Shown here: positions 40,641 to 51,745 of the stretch, piece by piece
Layout of the letters: every line of letters begins with the position of its first letter
How positions within the stretch are numbered: position 1 is the first letter of the stretch
Origin: Cololabis saira
Taxonomy: Eukaryota; Chordata; Actinopteri; Beloniformes; Belonidae
DNA: 64,000 bases
Assembly (NCBI RefSeq): GCF_033807715.1
Contig: NC_084587.1
Span: forward strand, 21,925,017-21,989,016
Reading direction: 5' to 3'
Notes under the pieces: model-generated
Database searches by the model: none
Told to the model about the DNA's origin: nothing
The model's input: only the letters and a program-made list of their open reading frames with translations
Made by a program: the position numbers and the translations under genes

Positions 40641-41768
40641 TAATAAACTTCTGCAGCTGTGCATATCAAATGACTAGCTATATCTGGGGAAACCTTAAAA
40701 CTAACTGAAACTTTATTTAAAGAAAGACAAAAAGATTATCTCAATGTCTTTATTTGAACTATCACAGTTTCTGAATCAGCTGATTGATCAGTTTTTGTGC
40801 GAAGGGCTAAACAAACTTTAATATTCCATAGGATCGGATCAAAAATTCACTTTGTTGTTGTAGTTGTTTTACTTTGCAAACTAACAAAATGACCATTTGG
40901 CACAGCAGATTCTCTAGGAAAGACCCTCTCTTAGTCGCAAACCAATTTTTTAAAAGGAGACTCATAAAATGACACTGAATGATTACATACCCTGTTTTTG
41001 TGAAGTCGAAAGCAGTCCATATCCTCAGATCCTGCTCCAAATCCCAAACATTACAGCCATGAAATGAGAACTGCAGCAGCACTCGGAGTGTGTGCAGAGC
41101 TGGCTGAGCCAGCATACAGTATCCTACCACATCCTGGCTTTCCACACACACACACATGTACAAAAAAACATGCCCTGCTGCTCCCTTCATTCAAGGGAAA
41201 AGAAGTATAACTCGGTCTTTCAAAGAGACGGTTATGCTAATTAGGTTTTACTGGATTAGTTGGAATATACTGTCCCCATTTGATGCGTCTGGAAACTTTG
41301 CCCTCATGCGAGGAAGGCGGAAAGTAATAGTGTGTGTGTGTCTGCCTGAGTCCTTGTGTGTGTGTGTAAGTGGGTGTTCCGTTGTGGGACAGGGGGCAGC
41401 TGTTGCTGCCCAAAAAATACTTGAGTGCATGTTGCCTTAGCAACAACACTGTCACACTTAGGAATTAAAAGACCACAAAATGCTATCACTCAAACTTACA
41501 GATACACTAAGTATGAAGATTTTCTTACTGTGAAACATACAGCAGCTCATGTGGGCATATATGGACTCAAATGTCACAGAAAATAATTTGTTCCACATCA
41601 GTGAATCAGATGGGAAACAGAGGTGAAGAAAAGGCAAAGAGACAGAGATTGAGAGAAAACTAACCAGGACCCGGTGACCCAGAGGCTCCGGAAAACAACA
41701 AACATCAAAAGGCCGCCGAGAGGTGCAGAGAGAAGGGCACATGTGTGGGTATGTGTGTGATGCCTTAC

Positions 41769-41887
41769 CTCCACTATCTCCGTGCTGGTATGAGACACAA
41801 GGTGCTGCTTGTGGGGATCTATGACAGCCACCTGGACCAAAGCACTGGGCTTCCTGTCTGCGCCCGAGGCCACCAGATCATTACAGG
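41769..41887 (-). CDS. inpp4b: INPP4B coding exon, C2 domain
   Basis: This 119-bp exon starts in phase 1 and ends in phase 0. After the two bases completing Ala it encodes 39 residues that open CNDLVASGADRKPSALVQVA and close TSTEIVE. Human INPP4B (recalled) has [20 protein letters not shown] and SSTEIVE at the same places, with no gap, so this is the second strand pair of the N-terminal C2 fold. The acceptor follows a long pyrimidine tract (CTCTCTTCCTCTGCGTAG) and the donor is GAG/GTAAGG. The neighbouring exons lie 14.8 kb upstream and 10.5 kb downstream, so long introns separate very short exons, as is usual for this gene in vertebrates. Nothing is broken in the exon. INPP4A is the only realistic alternative, and its sequence here differs more. 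Confidence 0.93.
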
Positions 41888-44800
41888 CTACGCAGAGGAA
41901 GAGAGAGTGGGTAGAGCCGAGAGGCGAGGATGGTGAAGAAACAAAACAAAACAACGGGAGATGTGAGGAGAGAAGGGAGAAGAGGTGAAAGATGAGAAGG
42001 GAAGATAATCCTTTAGGACACTTGCATACATAAGTGACACAAATCTCACAACACTACATCAAAAATGGTGAACATGACAACAGATAAGAGGAATCCCCGC
42101 AAATAAACACAGGAGATTTTCACAGTTTATAATCTTCTCATGTCAGATTAACCGTCACATACTGTACAAAAATCAACATCATCACGAAAGTCGCGAGGAC
42201 TGTGTGTATTAAGGCTTTAACGGTGGGGGGGAAAAAACCACCCCACAATAAATGTTTGGAGGAATAAATAAAACATGTGAATTGAGATATAAAATTGTTG
42301 CCTCAGCAGCCGATTAAACTGGCAGCCAGGCAACTGGAACTCCTCCTGGCAGTCAGATATCACTTTGATTAGGACTTTCATTTTTGACATCAAAAGCAGC
42401 TTGTCGCTCGGCTTCCAATGACAGCGGGGCCATATCCTTATTGCCATCCTAATCACTACTCCCTCAGAGTTCACTTACGTCATAACTGTACTGCTTGAGT
42501 GTGTGAATTCATGAGGGCTTTAACTGGATTATAAAGGACACACCGAGTGCACGATGCAACACTGTAGAAAGAAAAAGAAAAAAAGGAAGCTGCAACTTTT
42601 GTATTTATTTGACAGTTTGAAGGTGGTTGAGACTTTAGTTTGTATGCATGTTAAAAAGGACTGGAGTGTTTATGCATAATCAGTTTGGGAATGAAATACG
42701 GACAAATCCTGGAGGAAAGCCTGAAGATGTGCAGAGATTTGGCTCATGAGCTTGCATCCCCAAATTCATGGACAGGGAAACTGGCTGAGAATGATTAAGA
42801 ACAGAAATGTCTTCCAACAAGACAACACTTCACTGATCTCCATTAAGATTTACATGACTATACATGACACTTGATTACTTTGGCAATTACCAAAGAGCAG
42901 AAATCCATTTTCTCCTTAACCTATCAACCTGCTATAAGCAGCCTTGAGCAGAAAAATGCTCCTTCTCATTTCTATGGTTACAGTTTTTCAAAGTGAATAA
43001 AAGGCAAGTTGATGTGATGAGTGTGTTTACGTCTGCTTCATCAACCACATCATATTGTTGGCTTTATTAAAAAAAAACTTCTGAATTGATTTATCACAGC
43101 TATTTATTCGTGAGTGTATTTGAATTATAATTCTCAATTCATGCCTTAATGAAACATTTACATTTGCATATAGTAATGACAAATGCTTGCTCTAATCTGC
43201 TCTCAGAATCCACTCAGTTTCAATCGTTACTATAAATGAATATATTTAGAAACCAATAAATCTGGACATCATCATTTAAATGCTTCTCTCATTTTTAGAT
43301 GTCGTTTAACCTGTTTTATGATGTGTAAAGTGGGACGTGGGGCGAAATACGGTTTATTCTCTTCCTAGTGAGCAGGAGCAGTGCAAAGCTTGCTTTATGA
43401 AATGAACAAAAACCTTACACAAACACACAGTAATTTTCCCTTTCTGGAAAACTGAGCGTAAACAAGATATGTTTTAACAGCATTAGAGAACTCTTGGGAC
43501 TGTCATGTTTCTGTCTTTGGCTAGTTTAACAACTGCAACGCAAACAAAGTCAGCATTTAATGAGTATTTGTCACACACTTGCCCACGAAAAAGCAGAGCA
43601 ATAAAAAAAAAAAGCTTTCTGTATTCCAGACTCAGTTTATTTGCGATCTGTAACTTTACTTTTACTTTTAAACCCCTCTTTAAGCATCTAATCTCACTTG
43701 AGCCATTACAGAAGAGACATGTTTGACTGGAGGTTTACCACCAGAATATAAAACATTCACTGTTCTGTTTCTTCTTGCTCCGATTTCTAGTTACAGATTT
43801 TTACAATCAGCTCCAAAAGAATTGCATTATTTCTATTTATAACAGCTTCCACAAAGTTTGACATCAATTAATCTGCTAAACTTACTCAACACAAACTTTT
43901 TAACCTAACTTAATCACAAACAATAAGACTGAACTAAAATACAATTTTAATCATTAACATTTACAAATAACTGATCAGTGAAGGAGACATAAAAGAAAAT
44001 GAAATACAGTAGGGTCAGGGTCACTCAGTACTATTTACTCTCTTTCAAAGTATCCAAGTGTACAGTGAGTTAGAGAATGAAAAGACTGTAAGATAATGAT
44101 AAAAAGAGCCCATCTGCTGTGTTCAAACCCTGTGACATTCATTCCGAAATTGTCTTTTTAATTTCATTAGACTAAACCTTGTTTGCTAATTTTTTCCACT
44201 CTCAAAGGCATGTCTCATCATGAGACTCACGAGTATTCAAAGTACAGTACGACTTCTCATTCTGATAACCTTACGCAATGCTAAAAAAAATTAATTTCCC
44301 CCCTAGTTGCGTTAACTTTTTGCCAAGATTTTTGATGGAAAATCAGACTTCTTTGGTACATCCCAAAGTTTCTGAGTGGAATTACGCATGTTGGCCAGGA
44401 GGCATGATGAGTCAAAATACTTGTTACAATTGAAATACAATTTTTGTGGACAGATTAAAATAATTCTAACTTTTTTTTATCATCATTAACATCATTTTTA
44501 TCGTCCACTCTTCTTCTCCCGTTGCAACCGTCGCTCTGGAGCAGGAAACATCTGGAATCGTCAGACGACGTGACCTTTTTCCCTTGCTCCAGAGTGCAAT
44601 CCTTAGGCTCACTGTAACAGATTGAAGCATTTTCCCTTTCTTTGATTAGTCTCACTGGTAATTTGGTTTTCTTAAGGTTACACAGCTCTTTAGTCCCAAT
44701 ACGCTGAGATCTCACTTCATGCATGTTGAAACGCTCATAATTACACCATTAAACATTAGCATGACTTCCACTGTTGATTTTATTTATTCAAATTTCACCA

Positions 44801-46089
44801 ACCATTAAAACCTTCTACAGTCATGACAACATATCAAAGATGATGGTTCACCACTTGCTTTTTAGGGCGATAGCAATAGTTTGACACCTTATCTTCACCG
44901 TGACCACACCTCGAAGCTACTCACTACATCAGTTGAGGTTAAATAATTAAATAACTTTATGTATGTACTCATGCATATAGAGTATTTGCTTTGGCCGTGT
45001 AGTTTGTATTATTTGTGGGTTTTTTTCTTTTTATGTAGATCTCTTGATTAATGTTTGTCCATGGCTGCACAACCCAAGGTGAATAATACACAAAGAGAAA
45101 AAAAAAAACAAGTATAATAAAAAAATAAATAAAAGAATAAATAAATAAAAATCTGTGTGTAGCATCATTCTATTAAGGCTTGTGGAAACATATTTTCTGA
45201 TGAGCAGAAAATGATGAACCGGGTGAAAAATAAAGAAATGAAAGCTCTGCCACTTGCATGTGCAAACATTCATGTCTCCCTGTTTATGATGAATAAAGAA
45301 CAGATCCCCCACCATGTCCTCAGGGTTTAAATGAAACGTATCAATCCTTGGGGAGATAAAAAAAAAATACAGAGGTTTTAATGTGCAAAAATCCACAAAA
45401 AGACTAGGTAAGGAGACTCTTGGGAAGACTCTTGAAAGAAGAATCCACCTTTATTAAATTGATTTATTAAAATAAAGTCAAAAAAGGGGCAGCTTTTGGT
45501 CAAAAATATCCCACTTCAATGGTTAAATCATTGTGTCTGGGTATGTTTTGTATGTGGTCAGCCCTGGTCTGAATTATTGATGCCCTATAATCTGAAGCTC
45601 TTGATTTGAAAAGTCATTAAAATAAATTAGCCAACATGCAGTAAAAGTGCTACATCTCCCTGGCAGTTTCTTCTGTTAAGTTGAATCGGACTGAATATCA
45701 AACTGAGTATAGGAGAAACAAAAAGCTGTGGAAATGAAAGTGCCCCTGGAAGGTTTTCATAATCTTTTAGGTTTTTCTTCGTTTTCTATTGGTTCAGGTT
45801 TCAGGTTCAACTAAACATGGAGAAAGACAGAGATATAATTTTTTTGGAGGTAAAAAAAAAAAAACAGGGGTCAACAAAAACAGCCGGTTATGGTGTTGGG
45901 TTATTGTGATTGGGTTTTGGGTTTGTTGTTCTTTTGTCATACACAGTTGTTTAGTCTTGGTATTGTTTGTGGCCCGTTTTCTGTTTTATCTTGAAAGTGT
46001 TCAACCTTGTATTTAGTTACACTTTGACTAACCTTGTTCCTATCTATCTTGATTGATTGCACTAAGTCCCAACCATCTAACTTCCAGAT

Positions 46090-46300
46090 TCAGGCTCATG
46101 CAGAACTGAGATTCCTTGCAGTTCCTGGACTGACCACTAGATGCTGTTTCCAAAAGCAAGTCAATCTCCAATCAGTCCCATGTTAAAATATCCAACTTTA
46201 GAGCAGGAAGATGCATATTTACAGTCTGGTTCAAAACACTGTTTTGGTGTTATTTGATTTTATAACCGTGACAACTCTGAGGGGAGGAGACTTCTAATAT
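46090..46300 (+). repeat. Dispersed fish repeat fragment
   Basis: The blocks ACCACTAGATGCTG, AGCAAGTCAATC, CCATGTTAAAATATCCAAC, TTTACAGTCTGGTTCAAAA and GACAACTCTGAGGGG, in this order, form a sequence I recognise as a frequent interspersed repeat of teleost genomes. Its class is unknown to me. No coding potential. Confidence 0.6.
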
Positions 46301-47196
46301 GATTGATTGACAGTCCAATTCTTAAAACTAAAAAGAAACTCTAAAATTGTACTCTAATTTTCTTGAAACAAGGCTTTTCTACTGTCTTAGAAATTTGTTT
46401 TTGTAGAAGCATTGATCTTTACCCTATGTTTTCTTACAAAGTAAAATACTGTAAGTAATGAAAAAGACTAGCTGTAATATAAATACGGCTGATATTATGT
46501 AGGGGTCTTAAATCCTGGATGTTTCGGACTATTTGAGGACAAACTCATACCAATGCAAGTTTTGACAGCAAACAAAGTGAATGCAATTTCTCGATCAAAT
46601 AGGTAGAAATGATTCTTTCGCCATGCAAATGACTAGTTTTTTGTTTCAGTTATGATACATTGAAAATAAAAGTGTAAGAAGAAATTGTGGCCTGTGCCCA
46701 AGTTTTGTAAAGTTATTTGTAAAAATGAACCTGTACGATATAAAGTACAAAAACTAAAGCTCAAAATGACTCGGGACATAAAACAACGGTGCACTATTTG
46801 TTATATTTCTGTTTTTTTTACAAATAATCAATTGGGTCTTCAAAACTACTGACTGGTGTCCACCATGATCATATAAGATTACATTTTAAGAGTAAACAGA
46901 GATTATCCAATTGATGTTTTTAATTTTATCATAAACGCAGAGTGAAGACTGAGGTTATCCATAACATGTAAAATCATTAACATAAAAATGTGCATTTAAA
47001 GCTGTGACAACAGAAAACCTGGCTGCAGGAGAGCGCACACATTGAATTGTATGATAGAAATCCATGTTCAAATGTCATGATGTTAGCCAAATTGGGTTTT
47101 TAGTCCCCCTAACACTTCAAATGATTTATTCTGAAATCCAGCATGAAATGTAGAAATCTTTGGAGTCTAAGAGTCCTTTAGCAGTTGTTTCTGAGA

Positions 47197-47237
47197 GAAT
47201 GCTACAAAATGGGATTGGAGAATATTTTGTAGCATTC
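47197..47237. repeat. Hairpin, perfect 14-bp arms, 13-nt loop
   Basis: GAATGCTACAAAAT at 47197-47210 pairs exactly with 47224-47237. Confidence 0.9.
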
Positions 47238-47371
47238 AGTAACAAGATCCTGGCAACAGCACTTTTGGACTCACATTAAAGGAGCTCTGACATTTTCCAA
47301 TGCAGGAGGGAAGCTCAAGAAATCTGTGTCCGGGGAAATTACACCTTTAAGGTCCCAGTCATGCAAACCAT

Positions 47372-47412
47372 TTGCCCATATGCACTTCTATTATAGAAGT
47401 GCATATGGGCAA
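47372..47412. repeat. 41-bp near-perfect palindrome
   Basis: A 20-base arm (TTGCCCATATGCACTTCTAT, 47372-47391), a single spacer base, then its exact reverse complement (47393-47412). Confidence 0.95.
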
Positions 47413-48510
47413 GCCCAACTCCGATTTAGTTACACATGAAAAAGGGGGAATTTTTTTCTTCTCAAAGGCCAGTAACACAAACAACCTTAAAAAGGATAGT
47501 GCAGATGAAATGCTGGCTGTACCAAGAAGTCTTTTAAGACATATTTGACAATCCAGGGTTACTACAGGTGACCATGGCCAGCTTGGTGTTTGAAACAGGA
47601 AGAGCTGCCCAACCATACATCACCCGACTCACTCTCTTAGATGGATATGACGTTTTGACTGAACCTGTAGGTCAGCGCTGTTATGACTGGGGGGAAGGGT
47701 TGAAAGGAAAAGGAAATGGAGAGTGTGACGGTGAAAGAGGACAAAGGAGTCCCTTAGAGAGACATTTAAAATTTGAGGAAGGAAGTGAGAGTGAGAGGGC
47801 AGATAATGAGGGAGTGACATGGATGGAGTAGGAAAGAGGAATATGACTTATTAAAATGCCAGAGATTGAAATAATTGATTTAAAAAAAAAAAAGACTGAG
47901 CTAATTTCGAGCACCTTCGGAAAAATTATATTTGCATATTTTTTGTCATTTACTGGTAAATTGCCTACCTTAGCTTGGGTGAAAATTAATTCAACAGTGA
48001 CGTGACTTGCAATTTTAGACAAGTGACTGAACTGCCAAAGTATACTGGGACTGATTCCTAAATTAGCATAACAATTGAGCAATTGGAGTAATAATGTTTG
48101 CTCATCCTTGGAGGCTTCAATTACTATGCTGTATTTATATTGTGTGATTGGAATATATTGAGGTCCTTCAAGATGAATTTGCTGGAGATGAGTTTTTATG
48201 CAGTAGGCCTTTGTGACCCTAAAATGAATCTAAATTCCATTTAATGAAGAGGGGAGCCCTGGGAGTTGCCACATGAGACAAATATATGCTCATCTCCAGA
48301 AGATGCTTATTCATCATGGTAATTATTTGAGCTCTTCAATTAATTTGACAGCATTATTTGCATCTGCCAATGCTCTGCACACCTGGTTTGGGTAAAACAG
48401 AAGGAAGCTGTACAATGTACTTAAGCTGCTGTGGAGTTTTCCTTGTCACGTATGATTTTTTATAATCTTGACACAAAGCTGAAATATAATGTTTTCAATT
48501 TGAAACTTGT

Positions 48511-48535
48511 CAAACATGGCAATTTGCCATGTTTG
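48511..48535. repeat. 25-bp palindrome
   Basis: CAAACATGGCAA, one spacer T, then TTGCCATGTTTG. Confidence 0.93.
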
Positions 48536-49088
48536 CAATTTGTAATTTCTTTAGTGAAGAGGAATTCCGATTTTAATTATGCTTAAAATGTATCAAACTT
48601 GCAGTCAAAGTAGACTCTGCCATCAAGAACCAGAATTATTAGTGAGATGAGAACAAAGACTTCAGCAAAGTCTTGGTTTGGCTTTTAATGTGGTTAATTG
48701 CAGCAAACAACTGATATGATGGTGAAAAATGTCAAAAATCAACACTTGGACAGAAACTGGAGGAAAAACCAAAACCAGTTACCAAAAATTGTAACTACGC
48801 GTCACGGCGAGGCTGACCCAACACAGACCGAGAGGGCTGTGATTGGTTTGCTTGGTATTATTTATTTTTTTGGGGGGGGGGGTTTGGTTTTTTGTACAAT
48901 AGTTGTCCTTATCTCTTTGATTCACTGTGACCGGAAAAAAACGGAAGCTAAACAAGTATCAACTAGCGCTCTCGGGGGGTACTGCACCACGGCGAAACGG
49001 AGTGACGGAGAAGTCCGAAGGGTTCATGATGGCGTCACGGCAACGGCGTATGCTGTGCGTTGGTGTAACGCAGAACCTTAATTCAGCC

Positions 49089-49674
49089 TTAATGGCCCTT
49101 TTCCACTAGTATCTACTCAGCACGCTTCTACCTGCCACGCCCCCGTCTTGCGCTTTTCCACTACGGGCTGAGGCGGGTGGAGCCGCGCCAAGCAGATACT
49201 TTTTCCGTAACCATTCTGCCGAGGTTCTAACCGGGCTGAGCCGGCACTATATCTGACGTCATCACACTACAGGCCACTGATTGGTCGGGGGCAGGACCGT
49301 CAGACGTTTGAATCAGGAAGCGGGAGTCAGCGCGAGAGCGACTCGCGGCGATTTTATTATAAAGCGCAAACGTCTGTTTGCTGATCCAACTCTGAGGTGC
49401 AGATGTTCATAAACCTGGTGGCTGACGAGAGAATTAAAAAAGGGATGTAGACGGGCTGTTTTTTTCTCAACCGCTCTCGGCTCCAGCTGATTTCTCATCA
49501 GCGCCGACACAAACAAAGGGGTTGCGTAATCGAGTACGTCACAGCAGCTTCACCCCAACCCGCCCACTTCTCACCTGGCTGTGGAAAAACAAACGGGACA
49601 AAACGGGTGGAGACGGGATGAGGCGTGACGAGCCGAGTCGGGCTGAATAGGTACTAGTGGAAAAGCGCCATTAA
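49089..49674. mobile_element. MITE with 33-bp terminal inverted repeats, CpG-rich
   Basis: The left end TTAATGGCCCTTTTCCACTA... (49089-49121) and right end (49642-49674) are reverse complements at about 30 of 33 bases. The element, 586 bp if the TTAA is counted in, is much richer in C+G and CpG than the surrounding intron. A TTAA at both ends would fit piggyBac-type target choice, and a TTA/TAA target would fit PIF-Harbinger; this cannot be decided from one copy. No transposase inside. The GC-rich stretch just left (48780-49086) may be another MITE. Confidence 0.85.
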
Positions 49675-50280
49675 GTGTGCTCAAGGTTGACATAAAAGCA
49701 CATTTCTTGGAACCGGTGCATGAATGTGCATGACTAAATTAAGACTACAGATATGTGGATTAGGCCGAATTATACGCACACTTTGAGTTTTAGTGACAGC
49801 AAAACAAATTCATATGTAACACTACTGTAGCACTACTAAACCTTTTTTAATGTGTTTAATAGAAGTGAAACTGCAGGTTTATTCTTAAAGAAAGCAGAAT
49901 ACGCTGACAGTGTTCAACAAAGGTTTGAGACAGCAATTTCCTTAGGGCTTTGTTATTAAAGGAGTAATCGAGTCAAAGACCTCTATTTAAAACTTTCAGA
50001 CCTGCTGCAACTAATCAGCACTTTCCTACCAAGTTTGATAGAATGCAAATGCTGCTTCAGATTCAAGACAGATAAACAGCTTTTAATGAAGGAAAACTTA
50101 AAGATAAGTTAAATCTTTAACAAAGAGAAACAATTATTTAACATCTCAACTGTTTTTATTTGGTACTTATTCTTCGTCTGGGATATCTATGAACAGTTGA
50201 ATGTTTTCTAGAAATGTTATGATGTCACATTATTATGTATAATTATGTATTTTTCCTTTCAGGGACTAGAAAATGCAGGC

Positions 50281-50525
50281 TAGGACAGTGGTTTGGTGGT
50301 TAACAATATTGCCTCATAGCTAAAAGGTTCCTGGTTTGAATCCTCGGAGGGGCCTTTCTGTGTGGAGTTTGCATGTTCTCCCTGCGCTTGTGTGGGTTTT
50401 CTCTGCACATTCCAACTTCCTCTCGCAATCCAAAAACATGGTTTTCAAGTTAATTGGTGGTTATAATTTGCCAAAAAAACATCCTCAGGATTGAGAAAGG
50501 ATGTCGAAATAAAGGCTTAGTGCTG
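50281..50525 (+). mobile_element. SINE-like retroposon with tRNA-like head
   Basis: It contains GTGGTTAACAATATTGCCTC (box A region), GGTTTGAATCC at 50333-50343 (box B), and a body beginning CTTTCTGTGTGGAGTTTGCA followed by TGTTCTCCC, a block seen in very many fish loci. The end is ill-defined, near the TTGAGAAAGGATGTCGAAATAAAG segment. Confidence 0.75.
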
Positions 50526-51745
50526 AATGGACTTAGAGAATTTTTCAATTTTGTATTTCATCCATTATTTTGTTTACTTATTTTTCTATGCAAATCCTTG
50601 AGCCACATAAGCTTGTGAAAGTTTTCCGGTGTGAGGAAATAAACTGTCTGCTCTTACAAGCATTACTCCCTTAGGTTATTTAAGGCAAACAGCTATTTAG
50701 GTCTTCTTGACAAGAATTCATTAGAAACATAAGCGCACTATCAATATAGGAAATGGACAGTTCGGTGGGACCAAGCTCTCTGTTTGTTAGTGTAAGAACT
50801 GCATAAACAGTATTCAAAGGGAGGGACTTACATCTCCAAACAGATATGTCATATGTTGAGAGTAGTACTTCAGAGGTAGAGTGAAAGTTGTGGGTCACAA
50901 CAAGATAAATAATTAAGTATTCATAAATATGAATGAAATAATTCTCTAGCAGACTTTGTCAAGACGCAGCAGTGATTGTTTCAGATTGACTTGAATTTTA
51001 AGACACCTAAATATGAAATAAATGCAAATTTCTCCTGTGAACTTGTTTACAACCAACTGATGAGACAGTCTCTAAATAGCAAACACTTTTTATTTATTTA
51101 TCTACTTTTTTCTTTGAAAAATCATGCCAAAGGTGCAGTGTTAGAACTTGGTTTATAAACAGCCTCCTCTTGGATATTCATGAATCAATGCAGCGGCAAC
51201 AAGAAAATGTTCAAAGATTGGAACTATATGTAGTTTATAATATCACAATAGGGGGATTTAAAGGGGATGCATTATGGGGGGGCAACTTTTTCAGGTTTTA
51301 AACCATTGTTTGGGCTTTTAAAGTCACTACACGGTCAAAAAAAGGTATAACGCAAACCAGTCAGTCACTCTGTTGGGGCCACCCTAGATCTAAGGAGTTT
51401 CTCATTTAGTCCTCATTTGTCATTCACTGAGCGGTTCAGCTCTGCAGGGCAGTGTGTTATCCAGCCTTCTCATCTCATCCAACTTCCAAGAAAGCTGCAT
51501 TCCCTCTACTTTTGCAGTGGGAACCACAAAGTTACATTCCGATTGCAGAAATTGAATAACCTGCTTCGTGAAGGGGGTGGGGTTAAGTGCAGTGGCTGAC
51601 TCCACCCCATTAAGCAAGCTCCTGAGGACATAGGTTTGAAGACATATTTCAAACAAGCTTTTTGTACTTAATACTAGATATTTAACAATAGGCTCAGGCA
51701 ATTGTGTTAACTTTGGAAAAAGGAGGTAGATTTATTTTAACAGTA

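Noticed and set aside
46100..46300. Possible microRNA or exon.
   Set aside because: It is better explained as a dispersed fish repeat seen at many loci.
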